Source: Coptis chinensis
Taxonomy: Eukaryota > Streptophyta > Magnoliopsida > Ranunculales > Ranunculaceae
DNA: 64,000 bases
NCBI GenBank assembly: GCA_015680905.1
Contig: CM027383.1
Span: forward strand, 34,904,501-34,968,500
Reading direction: 5' to 3'
The notes below the pieces were generated by a model. It was not told where the DNA came from, did no database searches, and saw only the letters and a program-made list of their open reading frames with translations. This document shows, piece after piece, positions 49,206-59,578 of the stretch (position 1 is its first letter; every line of letters begins with the position of its first letter). The translations under genes were made by a program, and so were the position numbers.

Positions 49206-50271
49206 CTAACACAGCTAAGTTAAGAGATAATTGAGCATGCCATGACGTTGTTAGGATCTCATATAGGCCCTTATGACCCTGGCCAGTAAATGGACCTTTA
49301 TGAGCCTCTAAAATATCTTTCAGGCCATGACCAATGCCCCAATTGGTCCTATACATGCGACCGGCTATCAGAAAAATAATTGCAATAGCTAAATGATGGT
49401 GTGCAACATCGGTCAACCATAGACCCACTGTTACTGGATCTAATCCTCCACGAAAAGTAAGAAATTCCGCATATTTTGACCAATTCAAGGTGAAAAATGG
49501 GGTTGCTCCCTCGGCAAAACTGAGATAAAGTTGAGCCAAAAGATCCCGATTCAAGATAAATTCATGAGGAAGTGGGATCTCTTTAGGATCTACTCCAAAT
49601 ACGTCTAGAAATTGGTTAATCGGTAAAGATACATGTACTTGGTGCCCCGCCCAAGAAAGAGGCCCAAGTCCTAGCAACCCCGCTAAGTGGTGATTCAATA
49701 TAGATTCTACATCTTGGAACCAAGCCAATTTTGGAGCAGCTTTTGTGATAATGGAACCAACCGGCAAAAGCATTAATGCAAAAACCAATGCACCAATTGC
49801 GATGCGATAGAGCTGTAATTCACTAGTTATTCTATATGCTCACCAAATCTGAAAAAGTCGGAGGTTATTTGTATTCCTCGAAACCCACCCACATCACCAT
49901 TCAATATTTCTTGGCCCACTATTGGCCAAACCACCGGAACCTTGGGTCCAATGTGAGTAGGATCACTTAGCCATGCTTCATAATTGGAAAACCGGCACGC
50001 GGGAAATACATGCCACTCACCAAAAGAAATATAATGGAGAGTTGACCGAAATGGGCACTAAATACTTTTCGAGAAATCTCTTCCAAGTCACTGGTATGAC
50101 TATCGAAATCGTGAGCATCAACATGTAGGTTCCAGATCCAAGTGGTAGTATCCGGGCCTTAGCTATTGTTCTTGAGAAATGACCTGGTCTGGCCCATTCT
50201 TCGAAAGAAGTTTTTACGGGATCCCTATCCACCAAAATTTTAACTTCTGATTCCGGGGAATGAATAATCAT
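49206..50271 (-). pseudogene. psaA: Plastid psaA N-terminal half in nuclear DNA (NUPT)
   Basis: From the minus-strand ATG at 50271: [20 protein letters not shown], then [16 protein letters not shown]. Later come [37 protein letters not shown] and [13 protein letters not shown]-like [20 protein letters not shown], ending at [14 protein letters not shown]. This covers about residues 1-360 of photosystem I PsaA. The plastid leader (GGAAAGAGGAGGA before the ATG) came along. Several frame breaks and substitutions mark it as a decayed transfer. Confidence 0.9.
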
Positions 50272-50354
50272 TTAGTCCTCCTCTTTCCGGACAACATACA
50301 AAGAGACCCACCAACAATCAAGTAATTAGTAAATATTTGAGAGATATTTATAAT

Positions 50355-50573
<219 letters not shown>

Positions 50574-51767
50574 ACTATATTTTATCTAAGTGGAAGAATA
50601 GAGTAATTTTTCCTACAGATTAGTATAACTCTAGGAGTTAGTTTTGATTGATTTATGATCCAAAAAGGAAAAAGAATCAAATAACCATTCTATGATAAAA
50701 ATAGAATAACCATCAATTTTGTGCGCATACCGTGTATACACTAATAATTGAAATATAAAAATACCTGCTATGATTCCTGAATTTGTAATAGATCCACAGG
50801 ATAGGGAGTTGTTGTTGAGAAATCTGAAACGGGAAGGTTACTTTTTAATTCCTACGTAACCATAATATAAATATAATCTTGGTCTAAATGTAGTATAAAA
50901 TATGGATACAATCGTTCTAATTTATTGGTTTAATCCGGTATAAATATCAGAAAAAGACTACTTCTTGACAAAATAAACAAAAGATATATCTATTCATGTC
51001 AGGTTTGTTTTTAATGGTTTTTCACAAGATAAATAGATATTTTTATCCCCCGGAGAAAGATCTTTCTTTGATGAAAAGTTTTCTATTTTCTTTATTAATC
51101 GGCCATACCTATACTGAAATAATATAGGTTCTGAAGTCATAGATACCACCCATGTCAACTTGGGATCGCTCCCTCATGAGGTCTTTCTCATAAGCTTTCA
51201 CCCATTATAGGACCAAATAGGGCTTGAGAAGCGTAACTAACAGAACTACCTCTAACTGCGGAAGCAAACGGTTGGGGCTTGGTGATTGGGGCTTGGTGAA
51301 TCATGCTGTTTAAGTAAATGAGCTATTGAAGAAGCACGAGTGATTGTGGAAACAATTATAAGAAACAGACAGGATTTAGTGTCCAGGTAGACCGTAAGTG
51401 TATGTTATAGACGGCAGTCTTCAATTGGAGGTCATGCTCTCGTTCTACAGAAGCATAGAGCTCATTAACATCACGTCCGAAACAGTTTGAGAAACTGCAG
51501 AAATTTGTAGCAGGTCGGAGCTCAAACAACCCTTCTTTCAAGTGGTAGACCTTTGTTGTAATAATATATTCTCATGATGAAGGAAGGAGAAACAACAAAG
51601 AATTGTATTTTGTGCTCAAACTACGACATTGTTTTCCTAGAAAGAAATGATTTTTTCATCTAACATACTCTTGCAACACCACACTTGAATTCGTCTGTCT
51701 TTCCGCGGTTCTTCTACGTGTCTAGACTCCGACCAATAGAAATTTATTACTACAGCGCTACCTTTTT
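50574..51767. other. No gene recognised; perhaps more plastid-like DNA
   Basis: AT-rich DNA next to the psaA piece. One minus-strand frame (FASAVRGSSVSYASQALFGP, about 51190-51240) looks protein-like but I cannot match it to a plastid gene. A 61-codon frame at 51356-51541 (minus) is also unmatched. Confidence 0.35.
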
Positions 51768-53880
51768 TTGATAATAAAACTTCATTCCTATTAAATTAAA
51801 ACATGCATTATGTGTTCTGCTTGATACAAACAAAAGCTCCTGAGGCCATGAAGAACCACCCAGTTAGCCAAATTAATTGCCCAAGAGTTGGCAGATACGT
51901 GGCATAACATAAACATAGAGAATTTAAAAGATTCAAATGCAACAATTAAGCTATCAACTATTGGTCTCTAACTCCACTTATAGCTCACATCTGGGTTGTT
52001 GATTATGTTGATCACTCCTTTTGCATGTCCTTCAAAGATAACATAGAGAAACTGTTGTTGTCTAGCCACCTCAACCGCAAACTCAGCAGCGACTAGGTTG
52101 GCTTCCTCCTTTGTGTTGATATATTCTCTCCTCGTAGCAGCACATACTCTCCATTCGGGTCCCTGAGAATCACAGCAGATAAACACAGTTTCTTAGAAGT
52201 GATATAGGCATTAGCAAAGTTACATTTATACCAACTAGGAGGTGGGGCAACCCACTCCTCCTCCAGAGTAGCAACATCAACAATAGGTGCCGATAGAGTA
52301 CTGTGAGTTTCAGCCGCCAACACCCATTCTTTCTAGGCTGCCTCGGCCTTAGCAAGGACCAAAATCATATTAGGAGCAACATGTTTGAACCTACATTCAT
52401 TCCTGTGCCACCACAAGTGATACATCAAAGAGTAAGCATAGAGTGACATGTTTTCGCACCTGTTTCATCTTACTATAACCCATTTTAGTCTCCACCAAGA
52501 AGATAACATCCGGATTTAAACGTCTCACTAAACCTTTCAAATTTTGGATTGCTTTGGGAGACCTCATTCCTTGACAGTTCCAGCTTATAATCATCGAGGG
52601 GAAGGCTTCTGTATAAGGCCAGAAGCCACAGAACCGTTTTCAGTAATGGTAGCATGTGCAGACCCAAAATCAACACCTCCCATGTTATTCGGATATGTAA
52701 CAGTCTCAGTCACCATCGGAATCGTAGACCCCGACACAACAACAGTCATCGTCCCTCCAAAATCAGAACCAATAAACACATCCCCATATTCAGAGAAAAA
52801 AGCGTCACACATAGCACAACCTCTCTCAATGACCCTCCATTTTCGACGACTGGATCAGTAGGTAGCCCAGAAATTTCAACATTATGAGACCCCATCAGGC
52901 GGCTCTTGTAAAACCTTCTGGCCATTTTCACCTATGACACCCAAAGAAACATTTCCCGTAACTTTCTTGATTGCCCTCAAGACTTCTGAAAATAGGCTCA
53001 GCATAATTATTTTCCATATTAACCGCGTTCTCACTAGTAATCAGCTGCTCACATGTAATCAACTGCTTAGATAAACCAAACCCAGTAGCACCCATGGTTA
53101 TAGCATCTCCATTTCTTTCAAGTGATACATGGTGGTCACTAGAAACTATATTCAGTGTGATACTATCTCTCTCTGCATCCATATAAGTGTTGACATATAT
53201 GAGACTCTAATATATTAATAGAATTGACCATTCACATAAGTTCGAGCTTATGGAGAAATTGACAATTTAACATGGTATCAGAGCTATTGGTTTCTGAGAG
53301 GTCTTGGGTTCAACTCCTACCAGGTGAAGATGTCCAGTCCTTCAACCTATGTATTTCCAGCGTATCCCGCTGAGGGAGAGTGTTGACATATATGAGACTC
53401 TAATATATTAATAGAATTGACCATTCACATAAGTTCGAGCTTATGGAGAAATTGGCAATTTAACATGGTATCGAAGCACATCCTCGAACTTCACATAAGT
53501 TCGAGCTTATGGAGAAATTGACAATTTAACATGGTATCGGAGCTCCGATACCATGTCGCTCCGATACCATGTGCTCTGATACCATATTAAATTGCAAATT
53601 TCTCCATAAGCTCGAACTTATGTGAAAGGTCAATTCTATTAATATATTAGAGTCTCATATATGTCAACAATAAACACTATAGAAAATCCTCGAACTTTGC
53701 GTTATCCTTCTCTGTATCTTTGCATTGACCCTCATTTGAAACTTTAACATGAGCCCTCTTATCAGTTAGAGGAGAGATATTCTCACCACCAATGTATACT
53801 CCCACAGCCAGTCATCGTAGTCATCTATATTCATCTTAAAAAAGGATTTACCTACAGTAAGTTTAGCCTCTTATTTGATT
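51768..53880 (-). mobile_element. L1-type LINE relic
   Basis: On the minus strand, in order: an ORF1-like region (KRAHVKVSNEGQCKD near 53730; NVEISGLPTDPVVENGG near 52890), the start of an endonuclease (MIISWNCQGMRSPKAIQ at 52594, then NPDVIFLVETKM), a short reverse-transcriptase C-terminal trace (LWWHRNECRFKH near 52400), then an RNase H-like domain (WVAPPPSWYKCNF; VILRDPNGEYV; 52300-52150). A short poly-A (T-run on plus at 51768) marks the 3' end. The reverse transcriptase core is missing through an internal deletion between about 52430 and 52400. Dead element. Confidence 0.8.
53188..53669 (+). mobile_element. Miniature LTR element (TRIM) with extra inverted LTR
   Basis: Two direct 85-bp LTRs (53188-53272 and 53381-53465; TGTTGACATATATGAG ... 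CAATTTAACA) bracket 108 bp. TGGTATCAGAGC follows the first LTR, a primer-binding site for initiator tRNA-Met. CTGAGGGAGAG before the second is a polypurine tract. A partial third repeat and then a full inverted LTR follow (53584-53669). The whole block is flanked by ATAAG and ATAAA. It lies in the LINE relic, so it is younger than that. It has no coding capacity. Confidence 0.85.
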
Positions 53881-54279
53881 GAAGAATATTTGCCTTTGTT
53901 ATTTCAATCTGCCAAGACTGAAGGGGTAAGAGTCTGTAAAGCAACATTTTCCATGGAAGATGAGCCGGAGTGTAAATGAACTTAGAAGTGGTGTCATTCT
54001 TCCACCGAAATTACTTAATTCATCGGAATTGATACAGCTTCTCTTAGTGTAAGAAAGCCAGGGGAAGAGTGATAACACATTGAATGACCATACCTTAATA
54101 TTCCGGTGAGTTAGGCTACATATACCGCAAATCACAAAGTTTTAACTCCTTTTTGGGCTTATGATTATTTCTCCTCTAGTCACGGTATGTTGCTTTGATG
54201 CTTTCGATTAATTTTAAAGATTTATATGTTTATAAACCTTACTCAACAACATTTGAGAAATCTGTGTAAAACTTTAAAA
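53881..54279. other. No gene recognised
   Basis: Lies downstream of the interrupted glycosyltransferase and includes its probable 3' untranslated region near 54240-54279 (CAACATTTGAGAAATCTG), which is shared with 59530-59550 of the intact copy. Confidence 0.4.
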
Positions 54280-55176
54280 TTAGTTGCCTTTCTTGTCCTC
54301 ATTGTTAAGTGTTTGTTCGGACTCTCGCTTGCTTGCTTGGTCCTTGATATCTTCGATCAAGAGTGTCAAACTCAAGTGAGAAGATCCACCTTCTTCCATT
54401 GCTTTACTTGCCATCTCTGCCAACTCTCTTGCTCTTTTTCTTCTCCCTTCTCCTTCATTGTTTTCATCCATTAGTCGGTTTACAGCTCTCTGAACCTGTT
54501 GCTTTGTCACCAATATTCCACCCTTGTCCTCCTCTCCCCAGGGAACAGGATCACTGACTTCAACTGGTACCCCTATGCTCAAAACTTGTACAATTAGCTT
54601 CTCATTAATGAATTGGTCTGCAAACATAGGCCAAGTTAGCATCGGAACACCTGCACACACTCCTTCCAAGGTAGAATTCCAACCACAGTGTGTTAAGAAT
54701 CCACCAATGGCTTGGTGTGATAAAATTAGTACTTGTGGTGCCCAACCTTTGATTACTAAACCTCTGTTTTTGGTCCTCTCCTCAAATTTTTCATCAGATA
54801 ACCACTTCTCTAACTCTTTATATCTCTCGCCACTTTTGATCACCCAAATGAATGAACATTGCGATGCTTCTAGGCCTAAGCCAATCTCCATAAACTGCGC
54901 AGGCACAAGACGACATAGGCTACCAAGACAAACATAAACAACGGAGTTAGGATTCCTCGAATCCAGCCACCTCAAGCAATGGTTTGCATTAACTGTGGCC
55001 TTATCACCCCTCTCAACTTTGTCTACAACCTCCTTGTTGTATAGAGAAACAGGACCGACATGCCAAACTTTATTTTTTTTTACCTTCTGGTACTCCTTGA
55101 TATACATAGGCTCTAAATCACAGAAACTATTGATCACTACTCCATATGCAGTTAATTCAGCCTTATTCATCTGGTC

Positions 55177-55794
55177 CAGGGGCGGACCTAGGAGAGGGCT
55201 GGACCAGGCTTCAGCCCGGGGTCCTTTTGCTTACAAAAAAAAAATACTATACTACCTACACTACTTAAAGCCCAACTGTCCAAGGCAAAAAAGTCTGTCC
55301 ACATACTTAGAGCATCTCTAGGTGGTAGTATCACCTCCAAAATTGCTTCCAAAACTCGGAATTTTGCAAAAAACCAATTCTAGGTGGTATCACCTATCTA
55401 GCTGCATTCCTGGATGCAAATTTTCGATTCCAAATGTGGATGCAGCGCTATCACCTAGCTACAGTGGTAATGTCGCGTGGGTTTTTTTTTATAAACTTTT
55501 TCAATTTAGCACGACATTCCCGTGACTGGGAATGTCGCGGTTTTTTTTTTTTAAATTTGGGGTGACATTGGGAGTGTCGCGCGACAGTACCAATAACGAG
55601 CGGGGTGAAATTTGCTGCCACCTAGAGTTGGTCAGATTTTAAGAAAAGTTTTGTCAAATTTCGGAGGCAAATCTGCAGGTGATACTACCACCACCTAGAG
55701 ATTAGAACTTGGGCTTGAAAGATTACACAATGGCATGGCTATAATCTTTTAGGCTTTTAGCCCGGAGAGAGTTGAAGTCCTGGGTCCGCCCCTG
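55177..55794. mobile_element. hAT-type MITE in the glycosyltransferase, perfect 8-bp TSD
   Basis: Left end CAGGGGCGGACCTAGGAGAG; right end (inverse) CTGGGTCCGCCCCTG. ATCTGGTC at 55169-55176 is repeated at 55795-55802. Terminal CAGGGGCGGA plus an 8-bp duplication is the hAT pattern. It is 618 bp, noncoding, and itself holds another MITE. Confidence 0.95.
55314..55702. mobile_element. MITE nested in the hAT MITE
   Basis: ATCTCTAGGTGGTAGTATCA at the left is mirrored at the right (TGATACTACCACCACCTAGA). About 389 bp, noncoding, with further internal inverted blocks (GGAATGTCGCG / CGCGACA near 55440-55590). The duplication is unclear (flanks TTAGAGC and TAGAACT), so no superfamily is given. Confidence 0.8.
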
Positions 55795-56450
55795 ATCTGG
55801 TCATGCACCTCGTAGTAGTTATTTGGGGAATTTTTAAGGTGGCTCATTATACGCGACTTTGTTATCTCAATACGATCAGGCAAGCCTGGAATAACGAAGG
55901 GCTCTGACTCTGAGTTGATATTCTCAATCCCCTTCAAATGAATTATATTATGGGAGCAGAAAAGAGAGAAGCAACACATGCCATGGAAGACCAGTCTTGG
56001 TATACTAAATTTGCGAGCAATCTCTGACGTCCACGGTAAGCAAAAATCAGATATTATACAACTCGGCAGCAGTTCCATCTCTTCAATTGATTGTTCTAGT
56101 TGTTGTTGTAGCATAGCGGTTGCAGTGAATAAGTTCTTGGCCAAGTCTCGCGAAGGGAGAGTATCGAAATTTTCACATCCGTCTGGTAGTCCTACTTCTA
56201 CACCTGGGAAATGGAGTTGGAGAAGTCGAATTGGGAGTTTTGATTGCATTGCACGATCAATGGTAGTCTTGAAACGTAAAAAGTTGAGGGGTGTTGTGAC
56301 TATGGTGACAAGCACGCCACGCTGAGCTATCAGTCTAGCTATGTCTACCATGGGAATCATATGGCCTTGGGCCAAGAAGGGGAATAAAAGGAAGTGAAGC
56401 TGATGGCCTTGTTGAGCCATGATTTTAGTGGTTTGTTGTAATGTTGGATA

Positions 56451-57086
56451 TGTTAGAATAGTTGTATCAACACAGCAACTAGAGTAGAACAGAAGGAACA
56501 GTAGACAAGGACAGAATTAACATGTAATAACCAAGGCGCGGATTAGGCTGTCTTTAAGGAAAGATTTAAGCCCTTCCAATGCGAGAAAAGGCAACAAGCG
56601 ATGCGTCTTCCTCCACGAGGATTCAATGGTTAACAAGAGCGACTTTGCACTAGAAACAGACTACCCTCTAGAACAGCAATATAACTCTCTCTGGCGGCTG
56701 ACAGGAAGAAGAGAAGAAGAAAAAGACTGGTTTGAATTTTCTGTTTCTCTGAGTTGAGTTTCTGATCAAGTCTATACCCTCTATAGACTCACAGCCCTAT
56801 TTATAAAGGTTAGGTTGGTCTCCTAAACAGATAAGGAAGAGATACCAACTCCTAATAAAACACCGAAACTTGTTGCTCAAGAAAAAAGCAAAACAAGTTT
56901 AGGCTATTGGTCAAACCACTACCCACAACAGTAAGCCCAAGTCCAAGCCCGAACCCTACCCGATGTGGTGGATAACCAATGTGAGACTATCTACTATGCA
57001 CTAAAGTGGAGAGAACACATATGGTTCATCTCCTCCACTTTGCACACACTCACAAGTATTTCGAAATACACTTAGAGATTCCAACA
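56451..57086. mobile_element. Copia-type solo LTR in the promoter, perfect TSD
   Basis: Starts TGTTAGAATAG and ends GAGATTCCAACA. GGATA lies at 56446-56450 and at 57087-57091. The 636-bp unit has no coding region. It interrupts sequence that is continuous upstream of the intact glycosyltransferase (61085-61150). A truncated relative is at 6960-7753. Confidence 0.9.
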
Positions 57087-57091
57087 GGATA

Positions 57092-57270
57092 TGTGATGCA
57101 TTCACTTATGAGTGCGTTTATATTAGAGAAATTATACAGAGGAATGGACGAAGGTTGTCTTGGGGCTTTCTTCCAACGCTATCAACGTAAGCTGGTATGT
57201 CAGCATATAGAATTTATTTGGTTAAGAAATTTAGTGTATTGTTCTGGCCTGGTTGATTTACATGGTATTT
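57092..57270 (-). promoter_or_regulatory. Displaced promoter of the interrupted glycosyltransferase
   Basis: Closely matches 61109-61255, the upstream region of the intact copy (both read ATGATGCATTCACTTATG-like sequence, then the minus-strand TATAAA at 57117-57122, then AAATTATACAGAGGAATGG). In the intact copy that box is about 63 bp before the ATG; here the solo LTR places it about 697 bp away. Confidence 0.55.
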
Positions 57271-57647
57271 AATTTTCCACATAGAACTGCTAACATACTA
57301 TACAATTTAATATGCTTTTTCTTCTTGTTTTGTTTTCTTTTATTTTTCACGTGCCTTTTGATCCAAAGAAACAATTGATTTTAATTTTATAGTTTTGTCT
57401 CTTGATCTTTGTATTTATGTTGGTGTACTTAGTGCGTGAATACTTGAGACAGTGAGTTTTTCTCGCAATTCACAACTGCCTCCAGTGGGACACTGGCCGT
57501 GATGGTTTTCAAATTGTGAACCCCCATGATAAAGGCGCGCAAGAATAAAAGAAGAAAACGTAGTTTATGCTGGGAAAAAAAACACAGTAGTCTAATAGAG
57601 TATATTTAGCAAGATAATTCTTAATATTGACATGTAAAGGATTAACC
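57271..57647. other. No gene seen
   Basis: Upstream flank still partly shared with 61260-61430 (for example GGCCGTGATGG versus GGCCATGATGG). No coding signal. Confidence 0.45.
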
Positions 57648-57853
57648 AACAGTACAGTCGTGCATGTCTACTTTTTCTGCAAACATAAGATAAGTTGTCA
57701 TTGGAACCCCTGCACTGCTGTACACACCAACAGTACAGCCGTGCATATCTTCTTTTTCTGCAAACATAAGATAAGTTGTCATTGAACCCCTGTACTGCTG
57801 TACACACCCCTTCTAGCTAGCGTCAAATTCCAATCGCCATTGTGTTAAGAATC
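57648..57853 (-). pseudogene. UDP-glycosyltransferase relic (fragment 2), split by a transposon
   Basis: CTGCAAACATAAGATAAGTT, CCAATCGCCATTGTGTTAAG and neighbours match the UDP-sugar-motif region of the two longer copies. The match resumes at 59502 with GAATCCACCGATGG after the 57854-59501 element and stops at about 59525. Part of the relic (about 80 bp) is duplicated in tandem (57648-57727 and 57728-57807). Confidence 0.75.
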
Positions 57854-59501
57854 TGTTAAGGATACACATATGAAATAATACGTATATCCAATGCTATATT
57901 TTGTGATATATTCTCTGTGATTTATTTTGGATTTATTAGTGAAAACCTCCCATTTTATGACATGCTTTTGTGTTTACTCCAAATTTTGAATCATCACAAA
58001 AGTCCCCCAACTCCGTCCCAACCCCGTTCATAAATCATCCATATTTACTCTATTGCATAAAATACTTTTGGGGGTACACACAAATGTATGTCACCAAACT
58101 CTCACGTTGATCGAATTATTCATCCCAAGGCCGATATTGTTTCAGAGTTCTGTTGTAGGTAATGGTTGTTCATAGCTCATGTTAAGGTTCATACTCCAAA
58201 TAAATATAAACAATCATTGTTCATACTCCAATAGATGTTCTTACTGATCATATATTATATTGAAGCATGAATATTAATTGTTCATAACCCAAATAGATAT
58301 GAACAATGAGTGTTCATTGCTCATGTTGAAATATGAATAGTGATTGTTCATACCCAAATAGATATGAACAATGATTATTCATACTTCAATAAGTGTTCAT
58401 ACTGTTCATACATCACATAATGTATGATATCAGTAAGAACAATGATTGTTCATATGAACCAGTGTTATCAAACTCAGCCTGGTTCGGCGGTTTGACCCGA
58501 TAAACCGGTGACCCGATCACTAAACCGGATTAGGTCATATAGTAGATCGGTTAGGCAATTGACCCAATAGTAACCCAGTTAACTTGTCCAGTTAACTTGT
58601 CCAGTTTATGAAAACCGCTTCAACCCAGACGGAACTGCTGGGTCATTAATAGTGTCTGAAGTAAGAAAATTCAAATTTGTTTGATGAAGACTCGAACCGT
58701 GGGCGCCTAAAAAACTGAACAGTAACTCAACCAGTACACCAAAACAAGCTGCTTTGTTAATTTGTGTACAATATTGTAGATATAAACAACATTTAATAAG
58801 AAAATGTCACTTTAATTCTAAAGTATTGCAGGATTGAACCTTGGGCATTTGGAAGTGAGTTGACCCTCCAAGACCACTCAGATACTTAGTAAACTTGTGA
58901 AATAAATGTACAAATTATATATATATAATATAATAGCCTAACCCACTGGTTGAATCAGTGACCCACTAGTAGAACTGGTGACCCAGTCCTTTTGCCGGGT
59001 CAGTGTTCAGGCTGGGTCTGATAACACTGATATGAACAATGAGTGTTCATAACTAATATTGAGATATGAACAATGATTGTTCATACCCCAAATAGATATG
59101 AACATTGATTGTTCATACCCCAAATAGGTAGGTATGAACAGTGATTAAGCAATGATTGTTCATACACTAAATATGTATGAACAATAATTGTTCATACTAT
59201 ATACACTGGGTCGTTTCGGTTGGGCCAGGCCACTTATTATTTCGTATTAGGGGTATATTTGACATTTCATCTACCCGAGCCGTTTTTAATTTTGCGTCAA
59301 GAGTATACTTGACCTTTCATCTACTCGGTCCTTGTGAATAATTAAAAAAAAAAATGTCCTTACGTAAGTTACTTTCTCCCCGGAGAGTTTCTCCCCGTAT
59401 AAACAAATCATGTAATCATAAAAGAAAATAAATCACAAAGAATATATCACAAAATACAACATTAGATACACATATATTGTTCCATATGTGTATTCTTAAC
59501 A
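57854..59501. mobile_element. Long-TIR element in the relic, TSD GAATC
   Basis: The two ends are inverted copies of each other for about 80 bp: TGTTAAGGATACACATATG on the left, and the inverse of TGTTAAGAATACACATATG on the right. Both then reach TATTTTGTGATATATTCT. GAATC flanks both sides (57849-57853; 59502-59506). TG...CA ends plus a 5-bp duplication look LTR-like, but long inverted ends do not. The interior is full of ATGAACAATGATTGTTCAT palindromes and holds a nested hAT MITE. No protein is encoded. Confidence 0.75.
58460..59029. mobile_element. hAT-type MITE, perfect 8-bp TSD
   Basis: Ends CAGTGTTATCAAACTCAGCC and, in inverse, CAGTGTTATCAGACCCAGCC. ATATGAAC lies at 58452-58459 and 59030-59037. 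It is 570 bp, noncoding. CAG ends with an 8-bp duplication are the hAT pattern. Confidence 0.95.
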
Positions 59502-59578
59502 GAATCCACCGATGGTTTTGTGTTAACAACATTTAAGAAATCTGCTTAAAACTTTGGGATAAGTCGCCTTTCTTGTGC

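Larger units (their letters stand above)
54280..56420 (-). pseudogene. UDP-glycosyltransferase (UGT73-like) interrupted by MITEs
   Basis: Coding parts are 56420-55795 and 55168-54280. Leaving out the 55177-55794 insertion and one duplicated 8-mer, the two parts total 1515 nt in one frame (504 residues). The N-terminal domain has catalytic His20 (FLAQGHMIP) and the SDFCLPW aspartate. The C-terminal domain has the complete 44-residue UDP-sugar motif from WAPQVLILSHQ to WPMFADQ, with HCGWNSTLE inside and a final Gln typical of UDP-glucose use. The family glucosylates small hydroxylated metabolites in the cytosol. No other break was seen, so the insertion is recent compared with the fragments. 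A solo LTR sits 30 bp upstream. It could only work if the MITE were spliced out. Confidence 0.9.

Noticed and set aside
54363-54937. Plus-strand frames opposite the glycosyltransferases
   Set aside because: They are antisense shadows of a conserved minus-strand coding region; the same frames recur opposite the intact copy.
57854-59501. Copia solo LTR
   Set aside because: The ends are inverted copies for about 80 bp, which an LTR does not show; kept as an unclassified element.
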